A stretch of DNA of 42,273 nucleotides from Hyphomicrobiales bacterium. Lineage in GTDB: Bacteria; Pseudomonadota; Alphaproteobacteria; Rhizobiales; Methyloligellaceae. The stretch covers positions 1-42,273 of the forward strand of contig JAJFHP010000071.1 in NCBI GenBank assembly GCA_021775555.1, written 5' to 3'. Positions 1 through 10,300 of the stretch are shown piece after piece. A program made the translations under genes and the position numbers. The notes under the pieces are model-generated. The model was not told the DNA's origin and made no database searches. It saw only the letters and a program-made list of their open reading frames with translations. Every line of letters starts with the position of its first letter. The stretch's first letter is position 1.

Positions 1-949
1 CGAGCCACGCGTAGCAGATGTCCACCACGAAGTTTGTGAATACGGCAACTGTCACGACCACCATGACGAGCGCCTGGGTCATCGAGAAGTCCTGATTGGT
101 GACCGATTCCACAAACAGCTTGCCGAGACCATTGAGATTGAAGACCTGTTCGGTGACAACCAGACCGCCCATCAGGAAGGCGAATTCAATTCCTAGAATT
201 GTCACCACCGGCAGAAGTGAATTTTTAAGTGCATGGCGGTTGATGATGAGTTTTTCCATCAGCCCCTTGGCGCGCGCTGTGCGGATATAATCCTCCCGCA
301 GCACCTCAAGCAGGGCTGATCGGGTCATGCGCGTGGCCACCGCGGAATAGCGGTACCCGGTCGCTACCGCGGGCCAGATGAGCTGGGATAAGTTTGCCCA
401 TGGATCGACCCAAATGGGCACATATTCAATCGGCGGCATCCAGGGTGTCCCGAACCAGGCCTGAGTCGTAATCAGCAATCCCAGGATGATCATGATGCCG
501 AGCCAGAAGGAGGGAATCGCGATCCCTGCAATCGAGAATGCGCGGACAAAATAATCAATCGGGGTGTTCTGTTTGACCGCCGAGATCGTTCCAAGCGGAA
601 TGGCGATCACAACCGCGGTAAGCGTCGCCATGATCGCCACTTGCAGGGACAACTCGAAACGCAGGCCGATCTCATAGGTTATTTCCCTGCCGGTCCACAT
701 GGACGTGCCAAGGTCGAATGTCATAAATCCGGAGAAGAAATCCCAGAACTGAACCAAAATCGGACGCTCCAAGCCGAGATTGGTGCGGCAGAGGTCTATT
801 TGCTCCTGGTCTGCGTAAAGGCCGGCGCCGGCCAATTTGAGTTCACAAACATCGCCCGGGATAAGCCGTAAAAGGAAGAAAATCAGAATCGCCGCCCCCA
901 CGAGGGTCGGGATCATCAAAAACAATCTTTTAAGTATGTATTGCCACAT
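1..949 (-). CDS. Peptide ABC transporter permease, DppB/OppB type (3' end cut by window edge)
   Basis: The frame is open from an ATG at 949 to the left edge, about 316 codons, with the C-terminus missing. The protein starts MWQYILKRLFLMIPTLVGAA, the usual first membrane helix of DppB/OppB-type permeases, followed by a periplasmic stretch containing LGLERPILVQF and DLGTSMWTGREI. Further on, SFWLGIMIILG and the EDYIRTARAKGL segment, the EAA loop that docks on the ATPases, are clear. It is the inner-membrane channel half of a family-5 peptide importer. It is the last gene visible in a minus-strand operon whose ATPase and binding-protein genes lie at 1031-4844; the partner DppC-type permease should lie just beyond the edge. 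The family call is secure; the substrate cannot be read from the sequence. Confidence 0.93.
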   Translation of the reverse strand, partial: MWQYILKRLFLMIPTLVGAAILIFFLLRLIPGDVCELKLAGAGLYADQEQIDLCRTNLGLERPILVQFWDFFSGFMTFDLGTSMWTGREITYEIGLRFELSLQVAIMATLTAVVIAIPLGTISAVKQNTPIDYFVRAFSIAGIAIPSFWLGIMIILGLLITTQAWFGTPWMPPIEYVPIWVDPWANLSQLIWPAVATGYRYSAVATRMTRSALLEVLREDYIRTARAKGLMEKLIINRHALKNSLLPVVTILGIEFAFLMGGLVVTEQVFNLNGLGKLFVESVTNQDFSMTQALVMVVVTVAVFTNFVVDICYAWL

Positions 950-975
950 GGTTCTTAAATCCGCTCGTTGAGTGT

Positions 976-1007
976 GCTCCCCGCCTGCGTTGCCGCAAGC
1001 GGGGAGC
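976..1007 (-). other. Intercistronic stem-loop between binding-protein and permease genes
   Basis: A perfect 9-bp inverted repeat (GCTCCCCGC at 976-984, GCGGGGAGC at 999-1007) with a 14-nt loop lies just after the stop of the solute-binding protein gene and before the permease gene. No T-run follows on the minus strand, so it is not a standard intrinsic terminator. Hairpins at this place in ABC operons commonly protect the upstream binding-protein mRNA and lower permease expression; that role is inferred here. Confidence 0.6.
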
Positions 1008-1030
1008 GATCTCGTTATTCAGCTAAGCTG

Positions 1031-2644
1031 CTACTTGTCCAGCCAGACCTGATCCAGATGCTGGTTCAGGTAATGGCTCGGTGCGATCGACCAGCCCTTC
1101 ACATAGGAACGGTGCGGATTGATCTTGTACCACCACAGCGTCGGAATGAGATGAGCCATCTCACCAAGAGCACGCGTTTCATACTCACGCATGATCGTGC
1201 GCTGTTCGGCTTCGGTACCTGCACGCAGAAGCCGGCCATAAATCTCTTCCAGCTTCTCGTCCTTGTAACCGCCATAGTTGTTGCCCGCGCTCCCAAGGAA
1301 CTTGGTCACGTCGGCAATCGGGTTAACGACTGACTGACAGTTGAAGTCGATCGAGACATCGAAATCGTGCTTCTTCCTGAGCTTGTCGTAGAACACCGGG
1401 CTCGGGTTCACGTGCTGCTCGGCTTCAACACCGATCTGCTTCCACTGGTCGATCAACCAGGTGCCGACAACCTTGTAAGGCTGGTCGACGCCGCGATTGT
1501 TGAAGTCAACCTTCAGGTTCGGATGCCCAGCTTCCTTAAGCAGACGCTTGGCTTCTTTCCTGTTGGCCGCCACGTCGGCGCCATAACCGGTCAGCTTCAT
1601 CAGCTCTTCCTTGGTCGCCGCGAGAGGATGACCAGGGAAAACCACGCCGCCGACCGTCTTCACGATCGCGATCTTGGCGAGATATTTTGAACCGCCCCAG
1701 CGATCGAGGGCCAGCGACAGGGCTTTCCTGACGCGCGGGTCGTCAAAGGGCTTGCGCGCTTGGTTCGGTGTTGCCAGCAGAATGCAGTTCCAGTCGCTTT
1801 CCTGGACCGTGATCTTGTCACCCAGTGCTTTCACCAGATCATCACGGGCCTTTGGCGGGAAGCCGCGGAACTCGATCGCGGCACGGTCACCACGGATGGC
1901 TTGCAGGCGCAGTGCCATCTTCGGGGCTGAAATGGCCTTGAAGCCATCCAGGTAAGGTTTGCCCTTATGATGGTAGGCAGCGTATTTCTTGCCTTCGACA
2001 AACGAACCGGGCTGATGCTGCACAAAAGAGAAAGCGCCGGATCCATTGACGTTTTTCTGATGCCAGCTATAGCCGTGCGCATCGAGGTCCTTTTTGGCAT
2101 AGACAAAATTAAACGGCATGGCGACCGACGGGATGAACGAGCCCGACGGGAACTTCAATTTGAAGGTCACTTCGTATTTGCCGGTGGATTCGACACTGTC
2201 GACCATCTTGAAAAATGCCTTACGGGCAGATGCAACGCCTTTGGGCGGGAAGATGATCTTCTTGAAAGTGGCGGTGATATCATCGGCCGTCAGGGGGTTT
2301 CCGTCATGAAATTTGACGTCCTGGCGGATTTTGAAAACATATGTTTTGAATCCATCTGCGCCCTTCGGGACATCGCCTTCACAGAGGTCGCAGACAAAAT
2401 CGGTCGGCGAGGAAGGGTTGTCAGGGTTGACACGGATCAGGGTCGAATAGAACGGCCGGATTGGATGGATCATACCGAAGGTACCTTCGATATGCCCGTC
2501 ATAAGACGGGATCTTGGACCCAACAACAAAGTTGAGTACCCCACCCTTCTTTGGCTCCATGGCTTGTGCTGTGTTGGCCATGCCAAACGACAGGGCAAGC
2601 CCCGCCGCCAATGGTATGGCGAACAATGAACGTGGGAATTTCAT
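1031..2644 (-). CDS. ABC transporter solute-binding protein, family 5 (peptide/nickel type)
   Basis: A 537-residue periplasmic binding protein of the DppA/OppA superfamily. The start at 2644 is chosen because GGAGG lies 6 bases upstream and it begins a clean signal peptide (MKFPRSLFAIPLAAG..., cleavage after TAQA near residue 28). The ORF can be extended 15 codons upstream, but that would bury the signal sequence. After the signal comes KKGGVLNF, then FKIRQDVKFHDGNPLTADDI, the family-5 hallmark region, and a C-terminal lobe with VDFNNRGVD and DVSIDFNCQSV. Length fits the family. It delivers the ligand to the permease encoded downstream. The ligand is not predictable; peptides or similar small polar molecules are typical of the family. 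Confidence 0.93.
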   Translation of the reverse strand: MKFPRSLFAIPLAAGLALSFGMANTAQAMEPKKGGVLNFVVGSKIPSYDGHIEGTFGMIHPIRPFYSTLIRVNPDNPSSPTDFVCDLCEGDVPKGADGFKTYVFKIRQDVKFHDGNPLTADDITATFKKIIFPPKGVASARKAFFKMVDSVESTGKYEVTFKLKFPSGSFIPSVAMPFNFVYAKKDLDAHGYSWHQKNVNGSGAFSFVQHQPGSFVEGKKYAAYHHKGKPYLDGFKAISAPKMALRLQAIRGDRAAIEFRGFPPKARDDLVKALGDKITVQESDWNCILLATPNQARKPFDDPRVRKALSLALDRWGGSKYLAKIAIVKTVGGVVFPGHPLAATKEELMKLTGYGADVAANRKEAKRLLKEAGHPNLKVDFNNRGVDQPYKVVGTWLIDQWKQIGVEAEQHVNPSPVFYDKLRKKHDFDVSIDFNCQSVVNPIADVTKFLGSAGNNYGGYKDEKLEEIYGRLLRAGTEAEQRTIMREYETRALGEMAHLIPTLWWYKINPHRSYVKGWSIAPSHYLNQHLDQVWLDK

Positions 2645-2718
2645 ACTTTTCCTCCCTATACAAATTTGAGAACTTGAACGTGTCCTCACAACGCAACTGC
2701 CCTTTTTTTACGGGCTTT

Positions 2719-3816
2719 TCAGATCTGCGAACAGGCGGCCCAGTGGCCGGGTCTGATCTCCCTGAATTCTGGCACATCTTTCTTGCACTCAGCAACCGCG
2801 ATCGGACATCGCGGGTGAAACACACATCCACTGGGGGGGTTAATCGGACTGGGGATTTCACCCTTGATGATCTGGTGCTTGCGCTTGCCTTCAACCGTCG
2901 GATCGGGGATCGGGACCGCGGCCAGAAGTGCTTGCGTGTACGGATGAACCGGATTGTCATAAAGCTCATCGCACTCGGCCAACTCAACCATATTTCCCAG
3001 ATACATCACTGCCACTCGGTGGCACAAATGACGTACGACGCTCAGGTCATGGGCAATGAACAAATATGTAAGATTATACTCGTCTCGCAGATCCTCGAGC
3101 AGATTGATGACCTGGGCCTGGATCGATACATCCAGGGCTGACACCGCTTCGTCGCAGATAATGAATTCAGGTTTGACCGACAATGCACGGGCAATGCCCA
3201 CGCGCTGGCGTTGTCCGCCGCTCATCTCGTGCGGGTAGCGGTCGGCGAATTTGGGGTTCAGCCCACAGACGGTCAGCAACTCGCTAACGCGTTTATCACG
3301 CGCCTCCTGGTCAGGCTCGGTATTGTGCACCATCATCGGCTCGGAAATGATTTCGCCGATTTTCATGCGTGGATTGAGCGATGAATAGGGGTCCTGGAAA
3401 ATAACCTGAATGCGCTGGCGCAATGGGCGCATCGACTTCGTGTCCAATGTGGTCAGGTTGACTTCATCATAAATGATATCGCCTTCAGTCACCTTTTCCA
3501 GCTGGAGAATGCAACGACCCGTGGTGGTCTTGCCGCAACCGGATTCTCCCACCAGCCCAAGCGTTTCACCCTTCATGATATCGAAGCTGACGCCGTCCAC
3601 CGCTTTCACATGTGCAACCACCTTTGGCACGAATACACCCTCGGTCACCGGGAAATGCATCTTTAGGTTGCGCACCTTGACGAGCGGCTCGCGCTTGGGC
3701 TGATTGGTGGCGCCTGGTCGGCGCGCAGCCGACGCCTTTGCTTTGCGTTTTGCCGCGTTGGAGGACTTGGTTGCCGCCTTGCGCTTGGCCGCCGGTTTTG
3801 ATCTTGCAGTGCTCAT
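2719..3816 (-). CDS. Peptide ABC transporter ATPase, DppF/OppF type
   Basis: A 365-residue nucleotide-binding subunit. It has Walker [11 protein letters not shown]-loop [13 protein letters not shown], signature [15 protein letters not shown], Walker [13 protein letters not shown] and the H-loop FIAHDLSVV, plus the C-terminal oligopeptide-transporter Cys segment [15 protein letters not shown], which in related ATPases can bind an iron-sulfur cluster. An odd feature is an N-terminal tail of about 45 residues made almost only of Lys, Arg, Ala, Ser and Thr before the canonical domain begins at [12 protein letters not shown]. The ATG overlaps the stop of the preceding ATPase gene by four bases (ATGA), so the two are translationally coupled and probably form the ATPase heterodimer. 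Confidence 0.94.
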   Translation of the reverse strand: MSTARSKPAAKRKAATKSSNAAKRKAKASAARRPGATNQPKREPLVKVRNLKMHFPVTEGVFVPKVVAHVKAVDGVSFDIMKGETLGLVGESGCGKTTTGRCILQLEKVTEGDIIYDEVNLTTLDTKSMRPLRQRIQVIFQDPYSSLNPRMKIGEIISEPMMVHNTEPDQEARDKRVSELLTVCGLNPKFADRYPHEMSGGQRQRVGIARALSVKPEFIICDEAVSALDVSIQAQVINLLEDLRDEYNLTYLFIAHDLSVVRHLCHRVAVMYLGNMVELAECDELYDNPVHPYTQALLAAVPIPDPTVEGKRKHQIIKGEIPSPINPPSGCVFHPRCPIAVAECKKDVPEFREIRPGHWAACSQI

Positions 3817-4844
3817 GACGCCTTCCTCATTCGTTTAGTCTTTGACGTCGGGATGGTGCGCGCGCTCTTGGCCACCTTCTCTTTTTCCCAGCATGCGGCG
3901 ACATGCGGACCCTTGATCTTTTCAAGCGGCGGAAATTTCTGCTCGCATTTCTTGACGGCAAACCTGCAACGCGGCCGGAAGGCACAGCCATCGTCGAGCC
4001 GGGTCAAATCCGGCGGCTGACCCTCGACCGGGTCGAGCTTGGCCTGACGCGGCAGATCCATGCGCGGTACCGACTTCAACAGTGCCAGCGTGTAGGGATG
4101 GCGGGGATTGTGATAAATGTCTTCTGCCGTACCGCTTTCGATGATCTTTCCTGCATACATCACATTCACGCGGTCCGCATAACGCGCCACAACACCGAGA
4201 TTGTGCGTGATAACGATGAGTGCAACGCCGAGGCGGCGGGTGAGTTCTTTCATTAATTCCAGGATTTGCGCCTGGATTGTCACATCAAGGGCGGTCGTGG
4301 GTTCATCGGCAATGATCAGCTTTGGTTCGCATGCGAGCGCCATGGCGATCATAACCCGCTGGCGCATACCGCCACTCAGGTGATGAGGATATTGCACAAG
4401 GCGGCGATCAGGTTCGGAAATGCCCACAAGACCGAGTAACTCGATGGAGCGCGCATGTGCCGTTTCACCGACAATGCCCAAATGCTCTTCAAGCGTCTCG
4501 GTGAGCTGACGACCGATCGTCAGAACCGGATTGAGAGAGGTCATCGGCTCCTGGAACACCATACCGATGTCCTTGCCGCGTATGTCCCGCATCTCGTCTT
4601 CTGTCAGCTGAAGTAAATCCTGGCCCTGGAAGTTTATGCTTCCTTCCACGATCTTGCCGGGAGGATCCGGGATCAGCCGCAGAATCGACATTGCGCTGAC
4701 GGATTTGCCGCAGCCGGATTCACCGACAATCGCCACCGTCTCGCCTGCATTTACATCATAGGTGATGCCGTCAACCGCCTTAACGGTGCCGGCCGATGTG
4801 TAGAACTGAGTCTTCAGTCCTTCAATCTCAAGCAACTTGGGCAA
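3813..4844 (-). CDS. Peptide ABC transporter ATPase, DppD/OppD type (TTG start)
   Basis: A 343-residue nucleotide-binding subunit and the first gene of the importer operon. The start codon is TTG at 4844, with GGGAGGG about 9 bases upstream; no ATG fits better because the protein begins directly with [15 protein letters not shown], the usual start of the domain. Walker A is GESGCGKS, Q-loop [12 protein letters not shown], signature [15 protein letters not shown], Walker [13 protein letters not shown] and H-loop VITHNLGVV, with the C-terminal [15 protein letters not shown] Cys motif. The last 25 residues are Lys/Arg-rich, mirroring the basic N-terminal tail of its partner ATPase. The operon order, ATPases before binding protein and permease, is less common than the reverse. 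Confidence 0.94.
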   Translation of the reverse strand: MPKLLEIEGLKTQFYTSAGTVKAVDGITYDVNAGETVAIVGESGCGKSVSAMSILRLIPDPPGKIVEGSINFQGQDLLQLTEDEMRDIRGKDIGMVFQEPMTSLNPVLTIGRQLTETLEEHLGIVGETAHARSIELLGLVGISEPDRRLVQYPHHLSGGMRQRVMIAMALACEPKLIIADEPTTALDVTIQAQILELMKELTRRLGVALIVITHNLGVVARYADRVNVMYAGKIIESGTAEDIYHNPRHPYTLALLKSVPRMDLPRQAKLDPVEGQPPDLTRLDDGCAFRPRCRFAVKKCEQKFPPLEKIKGPHVAACWEKEKVAKSARTIPTSKTKRMRKAS

Positions 4845-5265
4845 AGACCCAATCCCTCCCTTACTTATAACTATACGTCCCCACCATCTTTTTGTATCGC
4901 AGCGGCTTAGAGACGCGATTGCTTTTTATTTCAACGCGGGAGCTTCAAGCATCCCGAAATCCAGTTTTATCGTCCCGCATAATAAGACGTTTCGTCTCAT
5001 TTTACGAAGTTGCATTCAGAACTGTCAACCTGACGCCAGTCCTTGCCAACGGACCCTTCAAGAGTCTTTCAGGGCCATGGTCAGTATGACATATCCTTTT
5101 ACCGGACAGAACCTGACGACACGCCATGGTTTTTGATACCACGACAGAGTTATTCCGGATCCATCAGCCCCAATCCAAAGGAAGGTAAGACGAAAGTCAA
5201 GTGTGGTTTCGAAAGCTGGTTTATGGCAGGCAGCATAATCCCGGAAGGGTCAGCACGACCAGTCA
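4845..5265. other. Intergenic region upstream of the peptide importer operon
   Basis: No convincing gene is seen; the short ORFs here lack recognisable motifs and ribosome sites. The minus-strand promoter of the importer should lie in its left part. A TTGAAA with TCTAAG 17 bases downstream (about 4913-4941) and a TATAGT/TATAAG run just before the ribosome site are candidates, both weak. The rest holds the downstream flank of the adjacent TPR lipoprotein gene, with no clear terminator. Confidence 0.4.
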
Positions 5266-5754
5266 CTAGGCGGAGGGGGATTCCAGCATCTCAAGATTGT
5301 TCAGCACATAAGGATTTCCGGGGTCCTTGGTGAGAGCCGCGTTGAAGTGTTTGCGCGCTTTTGCCAGATCACCCTGTAAATAATGATGATAGCCCAGATT
5401 GTTATGAACTGCGGCTGTGTATCCCAGTTGCTTGACCACAACTTTGTATGCCCTGGCGGCCAGATCGAAGCGGCGCAACCGATCATAGGAGGCTGCCAGC
5501 CCGAGCCAGCCGGACGTCAGGTTGGGGTTTTCTTCAACGGCTTGGCGAAAGTATTTTTCCGCCAGACCATAATCCTCGTTCTTGAAATGCAGTTTCGCTT
5601 TGGCGAGCGGCTTCTCCGACTTGGGAAGAAGGGAGAATAATCCCCGGCGGTCTTCCTGGCCAACAAGCGCAGCCTCACCCTCGGCGCCGCGATTGCCGGA
5701 ACATGCCGCGAGCGATGCAGCAATTATCAGAACTGGCCAGATCCGGATGGACAT
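5266..5754 (-). CDS. TPR-repeat lipoprotein (TadD-like)
   Basis: A 162-residue lipoprotein. The start at 5754 gives MSIRIWPVLIIAASLAAC, an n-region, hydrophobic core and lipobox with the lipidated Cys at residue 18; the ORF extends 11 codons upstream without a better start. The mature part carries about three tetratricopeptide repeats: AKAKLHFKNEDYGLAEKYF, the GWLGLAASYDRLRRFDLAA helix pair, and HNNLGYHHYLQGDLAKA with ALTKDPGN. In many Hyphomicrobiales a small TPR protein of this type follows tadC and is annotated as TadD, a pilotin-like pilus assembly factor. Here an efflux cassette on the other strand lies between it and tadC, so the pilus link is inference from gene order and domain type. 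Confidence 0.8.
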   Translation of the reverse strand: MSIRIWPVLIIAASLAACSGNRGAEGEAALVGQEDRRGLFSLLPKSEKPLAKAKLHFKNEDYGLAEKYFRQAVEENPNLTSGWLGLAASYDRLRRFDLAARAYKVVVKQLGYTAAVHNNLGYHHYLQGDLAKARKHFNAALTKDPGNPYVLNNLEMLESPSA

Positions 5755-6193
5755 AGTGACCCCGTTATGCGGCTTCTGCCGCACCAACCTATCATTCTAG
5801 GGGTGTTCACGATCTCGGGCACGCGCAGGTGTCCAACAGGCTAAATGAAGGGTTAATCGATCCGGGACCGTATTTCCTCATTTCGCAGGCAGTTCGAGAC
5901 TAAGGTGAGCTTCAGAATGCTGAGAATATTTGACGATTTTCATCCGCCTGGGGTCCGTCATTTGCAGATGCGGACTTTTGCCATTATATCGGAAAAACTC
6001 CCCCTCCACCCCAAGTGGAAAAATTCTGACAGAACACTGCATGGCACAATCGATCCTGCATGTTCGAGTTTTCCATTCCGGTCACCTATGCCTTACAATC
6101 GAGAACACTTTTCACTACCTTTCCTTGGACTCTGGTCCATCAATGGTCAGAAAAGATATGAGCAACCTAGAGATGAACCCGAGGGCAGTCCTG
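5755..6193. other. Divergent intergenic region between TPR lipoprotein and RND operon
   Basis: This stretch should hold the promoters of both neighbours. The adaptor reading frame remains open leftward to 5930, but that extension has no signal features and would place the lipoprotein signal 88 residues inside the protein, so it is treated as untranslated. I see no clear operator palindrome and no repressor gene beside the pump. Confidence 0.4.
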
Positions 6194-7351
6194 ATGTGGC
6201 GACTGAAAACTATATTGATCATTTTAGTCATGGTCGTGATGGCCGGTTGTGATGAGAACTCCGCGACAAAGGTAACCGCCAAACCGCCTCCGCCACCGGT
6301 CACCGTCGCCACTCCATTAAAAAAACAAGTCAGAGAGTGGGACGAATTTACCGGCAGATTCGAGGCTGTGGAAACCGTTGATGTTCGTGCCCGTGTTTCA
6401 GGTTTCCTGGACTCGATTCACTTCAAGGATGGCGAGATAGTAAAGAAGGGCGATCTTCTGTTCGTCATAGACAAGCGGCCGTTCAAGATCGCACTCGACC
6501 AGGCCAAGGCGCAGATTGATCAGGCCCAGGCGCAGGTTGATCTTGCAAACAGCAATGTGGAGCGCGCCCGTCCTCTGGTTGAGCGGCGTACGATTACCGA
6601 GCAAGAATTCGAGCAGCGCGAGGCCACTGCTAGAGGCGCACTTGGGTTACTCGCCTCTGCCCATGCACAAGTTAAAAACGCCGAGCTAAACCTCAAATGG
6701 ACTGACGTCACAGCGCCGGTTGGCGGGCGTATTTCAGATTCTCCTGTCGATGTCGGGAATCTCATTTCCGGAGGCCAGGCCGGCTCGACGGTCCTGACAC
6801 GAATAGTGTCGCTCGATCCGATTCATTTCGTTTTCGAGAGCAGTGAGGCTGATTATCTCAAATACGCTCGTCTTGCTCGCTCCGGCCAGCGACCATCTTC
6901 AAGAGACACAGCCAATCCGGTCGCGGTCAAGCTCATTGACGAGCAGGACTTCCGTCACAAGGGTAAGATGGAGTTTGTCGACAATGCTCTTGACCCGAAG
7001 TCCGGAACCATCAAGGGGCGAGCTACATTCGAAAATAAGGAAGGCTTGCTTCTGCCCGGCATGTTCGGGCGCTTGCGACTGTTTGGCGGAGATTTCGAGG
7101 CATATCTCATCCCGGACACTGCTATTGCATCAGATCAGTCGCGTAAGATTGTGATGACTGTAACCTCCAGCGGAACGGTATCAACCAAAGTGATCACTCT
7201 TGGCCCGATTGTAGATGGTCTGAGGGTGGTCCGCTCCGGCCTTACAGAGAGTGACAAAATCATAATCTCGGGGTTGCAGAGGGCACGCCCGGGTCAGAAA
7301 GTTACATCGGAAGCAGGCGAAATTTCATCTGGCGGTCAACCAGGGAACTAA
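6194..7351 (+). CDS. RND efflux periplasmic adaptor lipoprotein (MexE/AcrA family)
   Basis: A membrane-fusion protein of 385 residues from the chosen ATG at 6194, preceded by GAGGG 8 bases upstream. This start places a lipobox (VVMAGC, Cys19) directly after a short hydrophobic segment. Alternatives at 6158 or 6173 only lengthen the n-region. After a Pro-rich linker come the barrel-sandwich half VRARVSGFLDSIHFKDGE, a coiled-coil hairpin (about residues 95-165, with AQIDQAQAQVD), the second lipoyl half WTDVTAPVGGRISD, and the membrane-proximal domain ending GLQRARPGQKV. It links the inner-membrane pump encoded next to an outer-membrane channel. No channel gene is adjacent; the TolC-like gene at 30693 is far away and sits with the secretion system. 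Confidence 0.93.
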   Translation: MWRLKTILIILVMVVMAGCDENSATKVTAKPPPPPVTVATPLKKQVREWDEFTGRFEAVETVDVRARVSGFLDSIHFKDGEIVKKGDLLFVIDKRPFKIALDQAKAQIDQAQAQVDLANSNVERARPLVERRTITEQEFEQREATARGALGLLASAHAQVKNAELNLKWTDVTAPVGGRISDSPVDVGNLISGGQAGSTVLTRIVSLDPIHFVFESSEADYLKYARLARSGQRPSSRDTANPVAVKLIDEQDFRHKGKMEFVDNALDPKSGTIKGRATFENKEGLLLPGMFGRLRLFGGDFEAYLIPDTAIASDQSRKIVMTVTSSGTVSTKVITLGPIVDGLRVVRSGLTESDKIIISGLQRARPGQKVTSEAGEISSGGQPGN

Positions 7352-7381
7352 GCGCTCCACAGAGCTAGCACGGACATAGTC

Positions 7382-10300
7382 ATGCGCTTTTCTCATTTCT
7401 TTATCGACCGGCCGATTTTTGCGTCGGTGATTTCGATAATTCTAACCATTGTCGGCGCCATCTCTTATTTTGCTCTGCCGGTCTCCGAATATCCGGAGAT
7501 TGCGCCGCCAACGATCGTCGTCAGCGCGACCTATCCTGGTGCGTCTGCGGATGTGATTGCCGATACCGTGGCGGCACCCCTGGAGCAGGAAATAAACGGC
7601 GTCGAAGGGATGCTTTATATCTCTTCACAATCAACGGGAAACGGTGCGACATCCATCAATGTAGTTTTCCAGCCCGGCACCGACATCGATTTGGCGCAGG
7701 TCCTGGTGCAAAACCGTGTTGCGGTGGCCGAGCCTAGATTGCCCGAGCAGGTGCGGCGTCTCGGAGTTACTGTGCGCAAGAACTCGCCGGACCTGATGCT
7801 GGTGATTCATCTGACAGCGCCGGACGGTGCGTTCGACCAGCAATATATCTCCAACTACGCAACGCTGAATATCAAGGACGTGCTTGCGCGCCTTGATGGT
7901 GTGGGTGAGGCGCGCGTGTTTGGAGCCCGCGACTACTCCATGCGGATCTGGCTGGATCCGGCACTGGTTGCAGCCCACAATCTAACGGCAGCAGAGGTCG
8001 TTGCCGGTCTTCAAAGAGCAAATCTTCAGGTTGCTGCGGGCGCTCTAAACCAGCCACCGGCAACGTCGGAAGGTGCTTTTGAGCTTACCGTGAACACGCT
8101 TGGACGGCTGAGTAGTCCTGAGCAGTTCGCCGAGGTGGTGATCGCTCGCGATGATGCTGGACGTGTTACCCGCGTACGCGATGTCGCGCGTGTCGAACTC
8201 GGTTCTCAGGACTATACGATTAACGCCTATCTGGACAACAAGGTCGCAACTGCGATCGTCATTTTTCAAAGACCCGGTTCAAACGCGCTGGCAACAGCCC
8301 AGTCGGTTCTCGATACGATCAAGCAGCTATCGAAGGCTTTTCCCTCGGGTCTTGCTTACTCGGTTGTCTACAATCCGACAGAATTCATCCAGAAATCTAT
8401 TGACGCGGTGATCACCACATTTTGGGAAGCGCTGCTTCTGGTCGTTCTGGTTGTGATCGTATTTCTGCAGACATGGCGCGCGGCGATCGTACCGATAGCC
8501 GCTATCCCGGTTTCACTGATCGGGACGTTTTTCGTGATGACGGCATTCGGGTTTTCGCTGAACAACCTGACCTTGTTTGGCCTGGTGCTGGCCATTGGTA
8601 TCGTCGTCGATGATGCAATCGTCGTTGTGGAGAATGTAGAACGATATCTCAGTGAAGGATTGTCTCCGCGAGATGCAGCCTACAAGACCATGAGCGAGGT
8701 TGGCGGAGCCCTGATCGCCATGTCGCTTGTGCTTCTGGCGGTCTTTGTTCCGACCGCTTTCATAACCGGGATATCGGGTTCTTTCTATCAGCAGTTTGCG
8801 CTTACGATTTCAGCATCGACGATGATCTCGTTGCTGGTCTCATTGACTCTTTCCCCGGCACTGTCGGCTCTGCTGCTCCAGCCCCATAAAGCCAAGAAGA
8901 CGTCCAGAAAAGGGTTGTTGGCAGTTCTTTACTGGCCACTGGACAAATTTTTCTACGGCTTCAACTGGGTCTTCGACAGGCTGTCTGAGGCATATGGGGG
9001 TCTGACCCGCCGTGTCATCCGCTTCGCCGCTGTAGTGCTTGTTTTTTATGGCGGCCTTATCTTCCTCACCTACAGTCAGTTTCAAAATACTCCGACCGGG
9101 TTCATTCCACAGCTTGATCGCGGCTACTTTATTACCGCATTTCAGCTTCCGCCCGGGTCCAGCCTGAAGCGCACAGATGCGGTCATTCAGCAGGCATCCA
9201 GTATTTTACTCTCCCGGAAAGGCGTAAAACATGCAGTCGGGTTTGCCGGGTTCGATGGTGCAACTTTCACAAATGCTCCCAATGCCGGTGTTATCTTTGT
9301 TGCGCTCGAGGAGTTCGCCGACCGGTCTGAAAAGGGCCTGAGCGCGGACATGATTCTCGCCGATCTGCGCGCGCGCATGTTCGGAATCCGAGATGCAAAT
9401 ATTTTTGTCCTGCCGCCGCCTTCGGTACCTGGAATTGGTACCGGCGGAGGGTTTAAGCTCTACGTGCAGGATCGGGCGGGGCGCGGGTCGCGTGCGCTGG
9501 AGCAGGCCGCATGGAGTATCGCTGGTCCCGCAAACGGCACGCCGGGGCTTGCCCAGGTCTTCACATTGTTCAATACGAAGACGCCACAGATCTATGCGGA
9601 TATTGATCGAGTGAAAGCCGAAAAACTCGGTGTCCCCATTACCCGTGTGTTCGATACGTTGTCCATTTATATGGGCTCTGCTTTTGTCAACGACTTCAAT
9701 TTTCTGGGGCGCACGTACCGGGTCACGGCCCATGCCGATAATCCATACCGGTTGACAGTCCGTGATGTCGCCAACCTCAAGACCCGCTCAGATACTGGCG
9801 AGATGGTGCCGCTAGGCTCGATCGCGACCTTCAAGGATAGCTCGGGACCTTACCGGGTGCCCCGCTACAATCTGTACCGTGCGGCGGAAGTGCAGGGTTC
9901 CACCATTCCCGGTTTTTCTACGGGCCAGGCAATTGAGGCAATAGAGGCACTTGCTGACAGCAACCTGCCGTCAGGTTTTGGTTATGAATGGACGGAACTG
10001 GCGCTTCAGGAAAAACTTGCTGGAAGCACGGCGACAATCGCATTCGCTCTGGCGGTCATCTTCGTGTTTCTTCTTCTTGCCGCACAATATGAAAGCGTGA
10101 TCCTGCCGTTGGCGGTCATTCTTATCGTACCCATGTGCCTGTTTGCGGCGATTACCGGTGTCATTCTGAGGGGAATGGACAACAACATCCTGACTCAGAT
10201 CGGCTTCGTTGTGCTGATAGCACTTGCGGCCAAGAATGCTATTTTGATCGTCGAGTTTGCCAAACAGGCGGAAGATGCAGGTGCAAGCCGCGTTGAGGCA

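Noticed and set aside
5930-6193. 88-codon N-terminal extension of the RND adaptor
   Set aside because: It would place the lipoprotein signal inside the protein; a ribosome site and lipobox support the start at 6194.
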